Source: Sphingomonas sp. (GTDB taxonomy: Bacteria > Pseudomonadota > Alphaproteobacteria > Sphingomonadales > Sphingomonadaceae). Taken from it: 46,060 bases of DNA. The position numbers were made by a program, and so were the translations under genes. Where the stretch lies: NCBI GenBank assembly GCA_013001055.1, contig JABDNH010000022.1, positions 1-46,060 of the forward strand, read 5' to 3'. The notes beneath the pieces were generated by a model, which searched no databases, was not told where the DNA came from, and was given only the letters and a program-made list of their open reading frames with translations. Shown here piece by piece: positions 9,294 to 17,234 of this stretch (positions are counted from its first letter, which is position 1; the number at the start of each line of letters is the position of its first letter).

Positions 9294-11566
9294 TTCTCGA
9301 CGCTGGGAATATGGAAACCGATGCCCGCGGTCGGGCGCACGGCGTCCGATTTCAGGTTGGCCTGGATCTTGGCATATTCCTCGATCATTTTTTCGGTCAC
9401 CGAAGCCCCCGTATCGGCGAAGGCAGCTTCGAAATCGGCCTGCGTCACCTTGGGGTCCTCATCGTTGCGGCGTAGCGCGATCAAGCCCGCGCGCCGCGTC
9501 AGGTCCTCAAGGTCGGCACCGGTGAAGCGTTCGGTCTTCTTCGCCCAGGCCTCGAGATCTACATCGTCGGCCAGCGGCATCTTGTCGGTATGGATCTGCA
9601 GGATGCGCAGTCGGCCTTCATAGGTGGGCGGGCCGACATAGATGAGTTCGTCGAAGCGACCGGGGCGCAACAGCGCAGGGTCGACGAGATTGGGCCGGTT
9701 GGTTGCTCCGATGATGACGACATTGTTGAGGTCCTCGAGCCCGTCCATCTCCGAAAGGATCGTGTTGACGACACGCTCGGTGACCTGCGGTTCGCCATGA
9801 CCGCCCCCGCGCGCGGGGACGAGGCTGTCGATCTCGTCGATGAAGATGATGGTCGGCGCGACCTGCCGGGCGCGGGCGAAGAGGCGGGCGATCTGCTGCT
9901 CGCTCTCGCCATACCATTTGGACAGCATGTCCGAGGATTTCACCGAGATGAAGTTGGCGTGGCTTTCGCGGGCGGTCGCTTTTGCCAGCAGCGTTTTGCC
10001 GGTTCCCGGCGGACCGAAGAGCAAGAAGCCCTTGGCCGGGCGGATGCCAAGGCGCTTGAAGGCATCGGGATGGGTCAACGGCAGTTCGATGCCTTCGCGC
10101 AGCTTGTCGCGGGCATCGTCGAGGCCGCCGATGTCCGACCAGGTCGTCTGCGGGATCGAAACCATGACTTCGCGCATGGCGGACGGCTGCACGCGTTTGA
10201 GCGCCTCCTGAAAATCGCCGAGATTGACCGAGAGATTGTCGAGGACTTCGGACGGGATCGTGTCATCCTCGAGATTGAGCTGCGGCATGATACGGCGCAC
10301 CGCCTCCAGCGCCGCTTCGCGTGTCAAAGCGGCGACATCGGCGCCCACGAACCCGTGGGTGCGCTTGCTGAGCGCGTCGAGATCGACATCCTCGCTGAGG
10401 GGCATGCCGCGCGTGTGGATGCCGAAGATCTCGCGCCGGCCGCTCTCATCGGGCACGCCGATCACGATTTCGCGATCAAAGCGCCCTGGGCGGCGCAGTG
10501 CCTCGTCGATGGCCTCGGGCCGGTTGGTGGCGGCGATGATCACCGTGTTCTGGCGCGGCTCAACCCCGTCCATCAGGGTCAGCAACTGCGCGACAAGCCG
10601 CTTTTCGGCTTCGCCGGCGACGCGGTCGCGCTTGGGCGCGATCGAATCGATCTCGTCGATGAAGATGATCGAGGGCGCTTCCTTCGCCGCCTCTTCGAAC
10701 AGCGCGCGCAACTTCTTTTCGCTCTCGCCATAGCCAGAGCCCATGACTTCGGGGCCCGCGATGTGGAAGAATTTGGCGTCGCTTTCGTTGGCGACGGCGC
10801 GCGCCAGCATCGTCTTGCCGGTGCCGGGAGGGCCATGGAGAAGCACCCCCTTGGGGGGGTCGACGCCAAGACGCTGAAACAGTTCGGGATGCCGTAACGG
10901 CAGCTCGACCATTTCGCGCAGGCCATCGATCGTGTCGGACATGCCGCCCAGGTCATCATAAGTCACCGCACTGCGCGGATCGGGGGTGGCGGCGTCGCCC
11001 GCGGGAAGCAGGCTGACCTCGGTGTTGGCATCGATATGGACGACACCTTCGGGCTTGGTCGACACGACCTTCAGCCGGATTTCCTGCAACGCGAACGCTG
11101 GTGCGTTGAGCAGTCGCCGAAGCTGTTCGGGCATCTCCTGGTTGACGCGCTGCTGGCCTGCCGTGGCGACGAGATCGCCCATCTTCATGGGGCGATTGGC
11201 AAAACTGCGCCGCAACGCTTCGGATGAACCCTGTAGCCGCACGTGTGGCTGGGCGGGGGCGAGCACGACCGACTTGGCGGCAGTCGAGCCGATCTTGGCG
11301 ATGGTCACGAAGTCGCCGGCACCGACCTGCGCATTATGACGCTGCAGCCCGTCGATGCGGATGATGTCGAGGCCTTCGTCGTCGGGATAGGGGCGCACGG
11401 CAACGGCGGGCGTCGCGCGCTTCCCGCAGATCTCGATAATGTCGCCATCGTTGAGCCCCATTTCGCGCATCAGCGAAACCGGCACGCGCGCCAGCCCGCG
11501 ACCGCTATCCCCGGGGGGAAGGCTGGCAACTTGAACTTTACCGGGCTTGGTTTCGGCGTCGACCAT
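9290..11566 (-). CDS. CDC48-family AAA ATPase (VCP/p97-like)
   Basis: CDC48/p97 proteins are hexameric double-ring ATPases that unfold or extract proteins. The 758 residues contain a CDC48 N-domain (about 8-190), a D1 module (Walker A GPPGTGKT 245-252, Walker B IIFIDEID 300-307) and a D2 module (Walker A 518-525, Walker B 573-580). D2 carries the pore motif KWYGESE; D1 has GSGYGESE. This is the archaeal/eukaryotic tandem architecture, known in some alphaproteobacteria. The start region reads GTG-ATG-ATG; the third codon (11566) is chosen because AAGGAG lies five bases before it. No ubiquitin-like partner is nearby, so the bacterial substrate is unknown. Confidence 0.93.
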   Translation of the reverse strand: MVDAETKPGKVQVASLPPGDSGRGLARVPVSLMREMGLNDGDIIEICGKRATPAVAVRPYPDDEGLDIIRIDGLQRHNAQVGAGDFVTIAKIGSTAAKSVVLAPAQPHVRLQGSSEALRRSFANRPMKMGDLVATAGQQRVNQEMPEQLRRLLNAPAFALQEIRLKVVSTKPEGVVHIDANTEVSLLPAGDAATPDPRSAVTYDDLGGMSDTIDGLREMVELPLRHPELFQRLGVDPPKGVLLHGPPGTGKTMLARAVANESDAKFFHIAGPEVMGSGYGESEKKLRALFEEAAKEAPSIIFIDEIDSIAPKRDRVAGEAEKRLVAQLLTLMDGVEPRQNTVIIAATNRPEAIDEALRRPGRFDREIVIGVPDESGRREIFGIHTRGMPLSEDVDLDALSKRTHGFVGADVAALTREAALEAVRRIMPQLNLEDDTIPSEVLDNLSVNLGDFQEALKRVQPSAMREVMVSIPQTTWSDIGGLDDARDKLREGIELPLTHPDAFKRLGIRPAKGFLLFGPPGTGKTLLAKATARESHANFISVKSSDMLSKWYGESEQQIARLFARARQVAPTIIFIDEIDSLVPARGGGHGEPQVTERVVNTILSEMDGLEDLNNVVIIGATNRPNLVDPALLRPGRFDELIYVGPPTYEGRLRILQIHTDKMPLADDVDLEAWAKKTERFTGADLEDLTRRAGLIALRRNDEDPKVTQADFEAAFADTGASVTEKMIEEYAKIQANLKSDAVRPTAGIGFHIPSVEN

Positions 11567-11641
11567 CATCACTCCTTGGAATTCTCATCGCCCTGAACGG
11601 TGCACGGCGGGTTGAAGTTCAATGTGGTACGCATTGCAGGC

Positions 11642-11673
11642 AAAAAAAGGGCCCGGCGCAATGCGCCAGGCCC
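11642..11673 (-). terminator. Intrinsic terminator downstream of the SDR gene
   Basis: On the minus strand GGGCC-T-GGCGC pairs with GCGCC-G-GGCCC around a 3-base loop (11649-11673), followed by seven T (11648-11642). It ends the cyclophilin-SDR operon before the CDC48 gene. Confidence 0.88.
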
Positions 11674-11765
11674 AGTCAGGAGAGGTGCCATGTTACTGGC
11701 CCGTTCGTTATTGCAACGCACAACGTTTTTTGCAAGCGCGATTGTGCATTGCACCAATTAGTCAC

Positions 11766-12524
11766 CTATTTCTTGATCAGATTGACGATCTTGCGGAGCG
11801 TGGAACGCGGGAAGATGCGATGTGCCTGCGCGCTGACCTTGTTGGCCATTCCGGGCACCACGACCGCCTTGTTGGCTTCGAGGCCGGCAATCCCTGCCTT
11901 GACCACGTCGATCGACTTGGCTGCCAGATTATCGATGGTCTTGTTGCCGCCAAACCCCGCGACCTCGCCGAATTCGGTCGAGGTTGGTCCCGGGCAAAGT
12001 GCGCTGACCTTGATACCGTGCGGCTTCATTTCCTCGTGCAGCGCTTCGGAGAAGCTCAATACGTAGGCCTTGGTTGCAAAATAGACCGCCATGCCGGGTC
12101 CCGGCTGGAAACTGGCGACCGAGGCGACATTCATGATCTCACCGCGGCCGCGTTCGACCATACCGCCCAGGCACGCATGGGCGAGGTCGGTGAGGGCGCC
12201 GATGTTGAGATCGATCATCTGCCGTTGGCGTTCGCCGTCCAGCTCGTGGAAGCACCCGACCAGCCCAAAGCCGGCATTGTTGACCAGCACGTCGACATGC
12301 TCGCCCTCGATGTGCAGTTGCGTCATCAACAGCGCAACGGCATCCTTTTCAGACAGGTCCATCGCGATGACCCGTGCATTCCCGACCTCGTCGGCCACCT
12401 CCTGCAGCCGCTCCTCACGTCGCGCAACCAGGACCAGCCGATGCCCGCGCGCCGCATATTCGCGTGCAAAGTCGACGCCGAGACCGGCAGATGCGCCGGT
12501 GATAAGCGTGACGGGCGTGCTCAT
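11766..12524 (-). CDS. Short-chain dehydrogenase/reductase
   Basis: NAD(P)-dependent oxidoreductase of the classical SDR family, 252 residues. The cofactor motif TGASAGLG is at 9-16, NNAG at 82-85, the active-site Ser in NVASVASF (135/138), and YFATK gives Tyr148 and Lys152. The order and length match the DltE-like short-chain reductases; the substrate is not predictable. Its ATG overlaps the cyclophilin stop by one base (TAATG), so the two are translationally coupled. A terminator follows. Confidence 0.9.
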   Translation of the reverse strand: MSTPVTLITGASAGLGVDFAREYAARGHRLVLVARREERLQEVADEVGNARVIAMDLSEKDAVALLMTQLHIEGEHVDVLVNNAGFGLVGCFHELDGERQRQMIDLNIGALTDLAHACLGGMVERGRGEIMNVASVASFQPGPGMAVYFATKAYVLSFSEALHEEMKPHGIKVSALCPGPTSTEFGEVAGFGGNKTIDNLAAKSIDVVKAGIAGLEANKAVVVPGMANKVSAQAHRIFPRSTLRKIVNLIKK

Positions 12525-12973
12525 TAGCTTATCGTCGCCTTTTCGATCTTACCGGGATTTTGCACCGGTTCGCCCGTCGGCAATGCGTCGACATGCTCCA
12601 TGCCGCTCTCGACCTGGCCCCAGACGGTGTACTGGTTGTCGAGGAAACTGGCATCGTCGAAGCAGATGAAGAACTGGCTGTTGGCGCTGTCCGGGTTGGG
12701 CGTGCGCGCCATCGAACAAGTGCCGCGGACATGCGGCGCGTCGTTGAACTCGGCCTTGAGATCGGGAAGCTTGCTGCCGCCCGTGCCGGTGCCCGTCGGA
12801 TCGCCGCCCTGCGCCATGAATCCCGGGATCACGCGATGGAACACAACGCCATCGTAAAAGCCTTCTTCGGTTAGCTTGGTGATCCGCTCGACATGACCGG
12901 GCGCAAGGTCCGGGCGTAGCTTGATGACGACATCGCCGCCGGTCGAAAGGGTGAGAGTTAGCGTATCGGCCAT
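12524..12973 (-). CDS. Peptidyl-prolyl cis-trans isomerase, cyclophilin type
   Basis: Cyclophilins speed up cis-trans isomerisation of proline bonds. The 149-residue protein consists of the catalytic domain only: FHRVIPGFMAQGGD holds the active-site Arg and Phe, and NSQFFICFDD and the later YTVWGQV complete the signature. It has no signal peptide, so it is cytoplasmic (PpiB-like). ATG 12973 is chosen because AAGGAG lies six or seven bases upstream; the longer frame to 13192 reads into the opposite mgtE gene. It is first gene of a two-gene operon with the SDR gene and divergent from mgtE. Confidence 0.93.
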   Translation of the reverse strand: MADTLTLTLSTGGDVVIKLRPDLAPGHVERITKLTEEGFYDGVVFHRVIPGFMAQGGDPTGTGTGGSKLPDLKAEFNDAPHVRGTCSMARTPNPDSANSQFFICFDDASFLDNQYTVWGQVESGMEHVDALPTGEPVQNPGKIEKATIS

Positions 12974-13088
12974 GGAAGGCTCCTTGATTAATTGATCGTT
13001 CGCGACGGGATGTAGCGACTGCTGCCCCGTTGCGCCACCGGGGGCTTTGCGCCTAGGTAAGCGCAAGGCACCGCGAAGGGGGACGATC

Positions 13089-14477
13089 ATGGCCGAAACC
13101 GATACGATTGCCCCCGAAGAAGACGGCATCCACGACAAGGAAGACCGCCTGCTTCCCGAATATGTGAAGCAGGTCATCGACGCCGTCGACACCGGCGATG
13201 ATGCGCGCGCGCGCGAACTCGTCGAGCCGCTTCACCCTGCGGACGTCGCCGACCTTATCGAGCTGGTCAGCCAGGAAACCCGCGTACGCCTGATCACCGC
13301 GCTCGGTCACGAAGTCGACGCCGACGTCTATGCCGAGATGAACGAATATGTCCGTGAGGTCGTCATCGAGGAGATGGACCCCGCGGTCGCTGCCGAGCTC
13401 ACCAGCGAGATGGACACCGACGATGCGGTCGCGGTGCTCGAGGATCTCGACGACGACGACCAGCGCGCCATCCTTGATGCGATGGAGCCCGATGACCGCG
13501 CGGCGGTCGAAGAAGCGCTTACCTTTCCCGAAGAATCCGCCGGTCGCCTCATGCAGCGCGACCTCATCGCCGTGCCGGAACATTGGCATGTCGGACAGGT
13601 CATCGACTACCTGCGCTCGGACGAGGAATTGGCCACCGATTTCTGGGAAATCTTCGTGGTCGGTCCGCAGCATCGGCCTGTAGGCACAACCAAGCTTTCC
13701 ACGCTGCTGCGCACCCAGCGCGACGTGCCGATCGCGCAGATCATGCAGGAAGAGCAAATGCTGATTCCGGTCGACATGGACCAGGAAGAAGTAGCGCTGA
13801 AATTCCAGAAATACGGCCTGATTTCCGCCGCGGTGGTCGACGATAATGGCCGCCTGGTCGGCATGATCACCGTCGATGACATCGTCCACATCGTCCAGGA
13901 AGAAGCGGGCGAGGACACGCTGTTGCTCGCCGGTGCGGGCGACGGTGACATCAACGAAAGTATCGCGGAGGCCTATAGCGAACGCGTGCGCTGGCTGATC
14001 GCCAACCTGGGCACCGCGCTGATCGCGACCTTCGTCATCGCGATGTTCGAGGGGACCATCGCCGAACTGGCGATCCTTGCGGCGTTGATGCCGATCGTTG
14101 CGGCGCTCGGCGGTAATGCGGGGACGCAGAGCCTTGCGGTGACCGTTCGCGCGCTGGCGACAAACCAGCTGACCGGCGCCAACCGTTGGCGCACGGTTGG
14201 CCGCGAATTCCAGGTTGCGATACTCAATGGCATCACGATCGCCGCGATCCTCGGCATCGGCGTATCGATATTCCTCTATCCGGCGATGGGCGCGGTGATT
14301 GCCGCCGCGATCCTGTTCAACATTCTTATCGCCGGGATGGCGGGCGTGCTGGTCCCGGTGGCGCTCGACCGTTGGGGCGCCGACCCTGCGGTGGCGAGCA
14401 GCGTGTTCGTTACGACCGTCACCGACACAATGGGCTTCTTCGTGTTTCTCGGGCTCGCCAGCGCGGTACTGCTCTAG
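13089..14477 (+). CDS. mgtE: Magnesium transporter MgtE
   Basis: MgtE is a dimeric Mg2+ channel gated by cytosolic magnesium. The 462 residues show an acidic superhelical N domain (DEMDPAVAAELTSEMDTDDA region), two CBS domains (from about 150; DDNGRLVGMITVDDIVHIV closes the second) and five membrane helices in the last 150 residues, with the pore-region sequence ALGGNAGTQSLAVTVRALA. ATG 13089 has AAGGGGG upstream; the frame to 13047 is not family-like. The gene is divergent from the cyclophilin operon. Confidence 0.95.
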   Translation: MAETDTIAPEEDGIHDKEDRLLPEYVKQVIDAVDTGDDARARELVEPLHPADVADLIELVSQETRVRLITALGHEVDADVYAEMNEYVREVVIEEMDPAVAAELTSEMDTDDAVAVLEDLDDDDQRAILDAMEPDDRAAVEEALTFPEESAGRLMQRDLIAVPEHWHVGQVIDYLRSDEELATDFWEIFVVGPQHRPVGTTKLSTLLRTQRDVPIAQIMQEEQMLIPVDMDQEEVALKFQKYGLISAAVVDDNGRLVGMITVDDIVHIVQEEAGEDTLLLAGAGDGDINESIAEAYSERVRWLIANLGTALIATFVIAMFEGTIAELAILAALMPIVAALGGNAGTQSLAVTVRALATNQLTGANRWRTVGREFQVAILNGITIAAILGIGVSIFLYPAMGAVIAAAILFNILIAGMAGVLVPVALDRWGADPAVASSVFVTTVTDTMGFFVFLGLASAVLL

Positions 14478-14526
14478 GGCGGGCCTCGGCCTGCATTGAA
14501 ACCGCACGGCCTTGTTGCCAGATAAT

Positions 14527-14934
14527 ATGGCGATGCCGGTTCATCTTACCAAGGTCGCCTACGGCGCCAAGACGCTGCCGACGCTGGAAAAGCGTATCGC
14601 GGCGCGCGCTCGCAATGGCGAAGTCAGGATGGTGACGAAGCGGCGGCCGCGGCGGCATGAAGAGGTTGTCGACGGTGGTGCGCTACACTGGATCATCAAG
14701 CATCGGATCGTGGCGCGCTCGAAGATCCTGCGCTTCGACCATCGCAATGACGGCCGTTGGGACATCGTCTGTTCCGATCAATTGGAAATGGTTGCGGCCA
14801 AGCCCAAGCGCGCGCACCAGGGATGGCGTTACCTGGAAGACGCCGATGCGCCAGGGACGGATGCCGATGATAGCGGCATCGCCGATCTGCCGCCCCGGCT
14901 CTACGGAAAACTTGCGGCGCTGTCGCTCGTCTAG
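14527..14934 (+). CDS. DUF1489 family protein
   Basis: A 135-residue conserved alphaproteobacterial protein of unknown function. The pattern PVHLTKVAYGAKTLPTLEKR, RRPRRHEEVVDGGALHWIIK, CSDQLEMVAAKPKRAHQGWR and YLEDADAPGT matches my memory of the DUF1489 family. It has no signal peptide or membrane helix. ATG 14527 is chosen; ATG 14533 is equally possible and no strong ribosome site is visible. It follows mgtE by about 50 bases and overlaps the convergent GIN gene by four bases (CTAG). Confidence 0.75.
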   Translation: MAMPVHLTKVAYGAKTLPTLEKRIAARARNGEVRMVTKRRPRRHEEVVDGGALHWIIKHRIVARSKILRFDHRNDGRWDIVCSDQLEMVAAKPKRAHQGWRYLEDADAPGTDADDSGIADLPPRLYGKLAALSLV

Positions 14935-15650
14935 CGGCGGCTGCGGCCAAACCCTTCACGCACTTCGCATCCGCTCACGCGGGTTGGGCCTTCGATGTCG
15001 AGCGTGCAGGCGGGACTGCCTTGCAACGCGATGTCACCTGCGCCGCGCGTTTGCAGGTCGACCGAGTGCGTTGCGGTGATCTGCACCAGTCCATTACCAT
15101 CGACGGTCAAGTTGAGGTCACGCACCTTCAGGTCATTGGCCTGCAGCGAAGACAGGCCGCGCACGAGCACCTTGGCTTCGAGCGTCTCGCCCGCCAGTCG
15201 CATGCTTCCCGCCCCTGCCAGACCGATCGTTAGCCGCTCGACGTCCATGCGGTCGACTTGAGCGTGCCCCGAGCCACCGAGCAGAAGAGAAAACTGGTCA
15301 ACCTCGATGCTTTCGATGCGCAGGCGCCCCGGCCCGTTCACGCTGGCACGGTCGAGCGACGGTGTACCGATTTCGATACGCAGGGGATCGCCGCCGTCGG
15401 TCGGATTGGTACCCCATGCCGAACGATTGACGCTGACCGTCATGATGCGGCCGGTCTGTTCGATCTCGATCTGCGGGATGGCGCGCGCCGGACCGATGAC
15501 GCGTGCATAGGAGGCCACGCCCGTCTCTACCTGGACGTCCACCGCGCCGCGTATCACGAGCTGGTCGAAGCTGGTTACGGTGAAATTGCGCGTTTCAGCC
15601 GATGCGATGGTACCGCTGAACAATAGAAAAAGGGCGATGATGACTTTCAT
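14931..15650 (-). CDS. Secreted GIN-domain (DUF2807) protein
   Basis: Putative auto-transporter adhesin head GIN domain protein, 239 residues, with a signal peptide (MKVIIALFLLFSGTIASAE) and a beta-solenoid-like body: TRNFTVTSFDQLVIRGAVDV, then short alternating strands (ASVNGPGRLRIESIEVDQFS and similar). No enzyme motif is visible; such proteins are exported and mostly uncharacterised. It follows the second GIN gene on the same strand with about 40 bases between, so the pair looks like an operon of diverged paralogues. ATG 15662 is an alternative start (GAGG lies close to it). Its stop overlaps DUF1489 (CTAG). Confidence 0.8.
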   Translation of the reverse strand: MKVIIALFLLFSGTIASAETRNFTVTSFDQLVIRGAVDVQVETGVASYARVIGPARAIPQIEIEQTGRIMTVSVNRSAWGTNPTDGGDPLRIEIGTPSLDRASVNGPGRLRIESIEVDQFSLLLGGSGHAQVDRMDVERLTIGLAGAGSMRLAGETLEAKVLVRGLSSLQANDLKVRDLNLTVDGNGLVQITATHSVDLQTRGAGDIALQGSPACTLDIEGPTRVSGCEVREGFGRSRR

Positions 15651-15692
15651 GAATGCCACCATCGCCTCGAAAGGTGAATTTGTCGATAACCG

Positions 15693-16403
15693 CTATTGGC
15701 AGTTCACCGAACCTGCACCCGACGTCGAGGAATTGCACGTTGCACCGCCGGTGATGTTGATACTGCCGGCGCCTGATACGCTGGCATCGGCTGTGCCGGT
15801 GACGTTGGCGTCCATCGATCCGGCACCACTCACCCTCAGGTCCGCGTTTTCGGCGACAAGATTGGCACCCTTGAACCCGCCAGCACCCGAAATGCCAACC
15901 TTGAGCATGGCGGCGGTGCCGCGTGCCTCGAGATCGCCGGCACCGGAAATTCCAAGGTCGAGCATTTCGACATCGACATCGGCAATGCGCATCTCGCCGG
16001 CGCCTGACACACGACCTTCGAAACTGTCCCCTTCGACCCTGTCGATCGATACTTCGTTGGCACCCGACACCCTTACTTCGTTGACCATCGGCACCGTCAT
16101 CAGAATCTCGACGCCGTCATCGCCCTTCCAGTTCCAGTTGCCGTCCTTGGGCCTGATGGTGAGGAGGTCGCCTTCCTGGACGATTTCGGTTTCGGCCAGC
16201 ATGTTTTCAGGGCCTTCCATGCTGAGCGATGGCTCTTGGCCCGTCTGGATGACAATGTCGTAGGCGCCGCCCACGGAAACACGCTGGAAATCGGTAACCG
16301 CTTCGCTCATTTCGCTCATCGGGCCGGGTTCACGGGCCTCCATGATATCAAAACAGCCAGCCAGCGGCAGCGCCGCCAGGACAATGAAAGATTGCTTGAT
16401 CAT
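15693..16403 (-). CDS. GIN-domain (DUF2807) lipoprotein with SGAG repeats
   Basis: A 236-residue predicted lipoprotein. The lipobox LAGC puts the acylated cysteine at 17, and Phe at +2 favours outer-membrane sorting. The mature part has the GIN domain start (FQRVSVGGAYDIVIQTGQ) and then at least seven turns with an SGA(G/N) core (VSGANE, VSGAGE, ISGAGD, ISGAGG, VSGAGS, VSGAGS, TSGAGS) at intervals of roughly 15-20 residues. This is the picture of a right-handed beta-solenoid with one SGAG turn per coil. It is the first gene of the GIN pair. Two palindromes lie in its short upstream region. Confidence 0.85.
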   Translation of the reverse strand: MIKQSFIVLAALPLAGCFDIMEAREPGPMSEMSEAVTDFQRVSVGGAYDIVIQTGQEPSLSMEGPENMLAETEIVQEGDLLTIRPKDGNWNWKGDDGVEILMTVPMVNEVRVSGANEVSIDRVEGDSFEGRVSGAGEMRIADVDVEMLDLGISGAGDLEARGTAAMLKVGISGAGGFKGANLVAENADLRVSGAGSMDANVTGTADASVSGAGSINITGGATCNSSTSGAGSVNCQ

Positions 16404-16449
16404 GATTCAGAATCACCCTTTTGCAGTCTGTATTGCATAACTAATACAG
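16403..16449 (-). promoter_or_regulatory. Two palindromes in the GIN operon promoter region
   Basis: CTGTATT (16428-16434) and AATACAG (16443-16449) form a perfect 7-base inverted repeat with an 8-base spacer in an AT-rich stretch about 25 bases upstream of the lipoprotein start. A second perfect palindrome, TGATTC-A-GAATCA (16403-16415), touches the start codon. Both are placed where a repressor or translational control would act. The binding protein is unknown. Confidence 0.5.
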
Positions 16450-16480
16450 TAGGACGCGCACGTCCGCAAGTGCCAACGAA

Positions 16481-16511
16481 AAAGGGCGCCGCGTCCCCCG
16501 ACGCAGCGCCC
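16481..16511 (-). terminator. Intrinsic terminator of carD
   Basis: On the minus strand GGGCGCTGCGTC (16511-16500) pairs with GACGCGGCGCCC (16495-16484), with one unpaired-base irregularity and a short G-rich loop, followed by a T run. It lies just downstream of the carD stop and before the GIN operon. Confidence 0.8.
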
Positions 16512-16534
16512 TTAACATTGTATCGAAAAAGCGG

Positions 16535-17068
16535 TTAGGCTTCTTCTTTTTCCGCGTTCCAGATCTTCGCGGCGGCATCGAGCACCTTGATGATCTTTTT
16601 CAGTGCGGTCGGTTCGTCAGTCTTTTCCATCGCCGCAAGTTCGCGGGCGAGGCGGCTCGAGGCCGCTTCGAAGATCTGGCGTTCCGAATAGCTCTGTTCG
16701 GGTTGGTCGTCGGCGCGGAACAGGTCGCGGGTCACTTCGGCAATCAGGATGAGATCGCCCGAATTGATCTTTGCTTCATACTCCTGCGCACGGCGCGACC
16801 ACATGGTGCGCTTGACCTTGGGCTTGGACTTCAATGTTTCCATCGCGTCCTTCATCGCCTTGTCGCTCGACAGCTTGCGCATGCCGGTCGATTCCGCCTT
16901 GTTGACGGGAACGCGAAGCGTCATCTTTTCTTTTTCGAAACGAAGGACATAGAGTTCGAGCTGCGTGCCGGCGATTTCGGTTTCCTGCAGTTCGATAACC
17001 TTGCCCACACCATGCTTGGGGTAAACGACGTAATCGCCAACGTCGAAGCTGAGCGCCTTGCTTGCCAT
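16535..17068 (-). CDS. carD: CarD family transcriptional regulator
   Basis: CarD binds the RNA polymerase beta subunit through its N-terminal Tudor-like domain and stabilises open promoter complexes, affecting rRNA and stress genes. The 177-residue protein has the N-terminal module (LSFDVGDYVVYPKHGVGKVI, then FEKEKMTLRVPVNKAES) and the helical DNA-binding C-domain (MWSRRAQEYEAKINSGDLI, YSERQIFEAASSRLARELA). ATG 17068 gives the family N-terminus MASKALSFDVGDYV; the longer frame is not family-like. It follows dinB on the same strand but has its own promoter-like sequence, and a terminator after it. Confidence 0.93.
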   Translation of the reverse strand: MASKALSFDVGDYVVYPKHGVGKVIELQETEIAGTQLELYVLRFEKEKMTLRVPVNKAESTGMRKLSSDKAMKDAMETLKSKPKVKRTMWSRRAQEYEAKINSGDLILIAEVTRDLFRADDQPEQSYSERQIFEAASSRLARELAAMEKTDEPTALKKIIKVLDAAAKIWNAEKEEA

Positions 17069-17206
17069 GTAAGTATGCCTTTCGCTGTTGCTCGCTGGGC
17101 ACGATTGTGTCCGGTATGTCGTCGCCCCCCAACAGCGATGTCCGGTCGTGGTTCCAGCTACGGATAAGTCCTGTATGAAAGCGCCGACACGTGACCGCGC
17201 CGGCTC

Positions 17207-17234
17207 TGTTACCATTATATAACAGAATGTTACC
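17207..17234 (-). promoter_or_regulatory. Candidate carD promoter with flanking direct repeats
   Basis: A perfect -10 hexamer TATAAT lies on the minus strand at 17219-17214, about 145 bases before the carD start. It is bracketed by two copies of GGTAACA (minus strand; TGTTACC at 17207-17213 and 17228-17234), exactly 21 bases apart, which places them on the same face of the helix. TGTTA (17207-17211) also pairs with TAACA (17220-17224). No clear -35 box is seen, so an activator or repressor site is plausible. The distal repeat reaches the dinB stop codon. Confidence 0.5.

Noticed and set aside
9590-10897. 435-residue plus-strand open frame
   Set aside because: Antisense to the CDC48 ATPase, which carries intact Walker motifs across the whole region.
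11742-11752. Palindrome GTGCA-T-TGCAC upstream of the CDC48 gene
   Set aside because: Perfect but only five bases per arm and without a second copy or promoter boxes in register; chance is likely.
13053-14507. 484-residue minus-strand open frame
   Set aside because: Antisense to mgtE.
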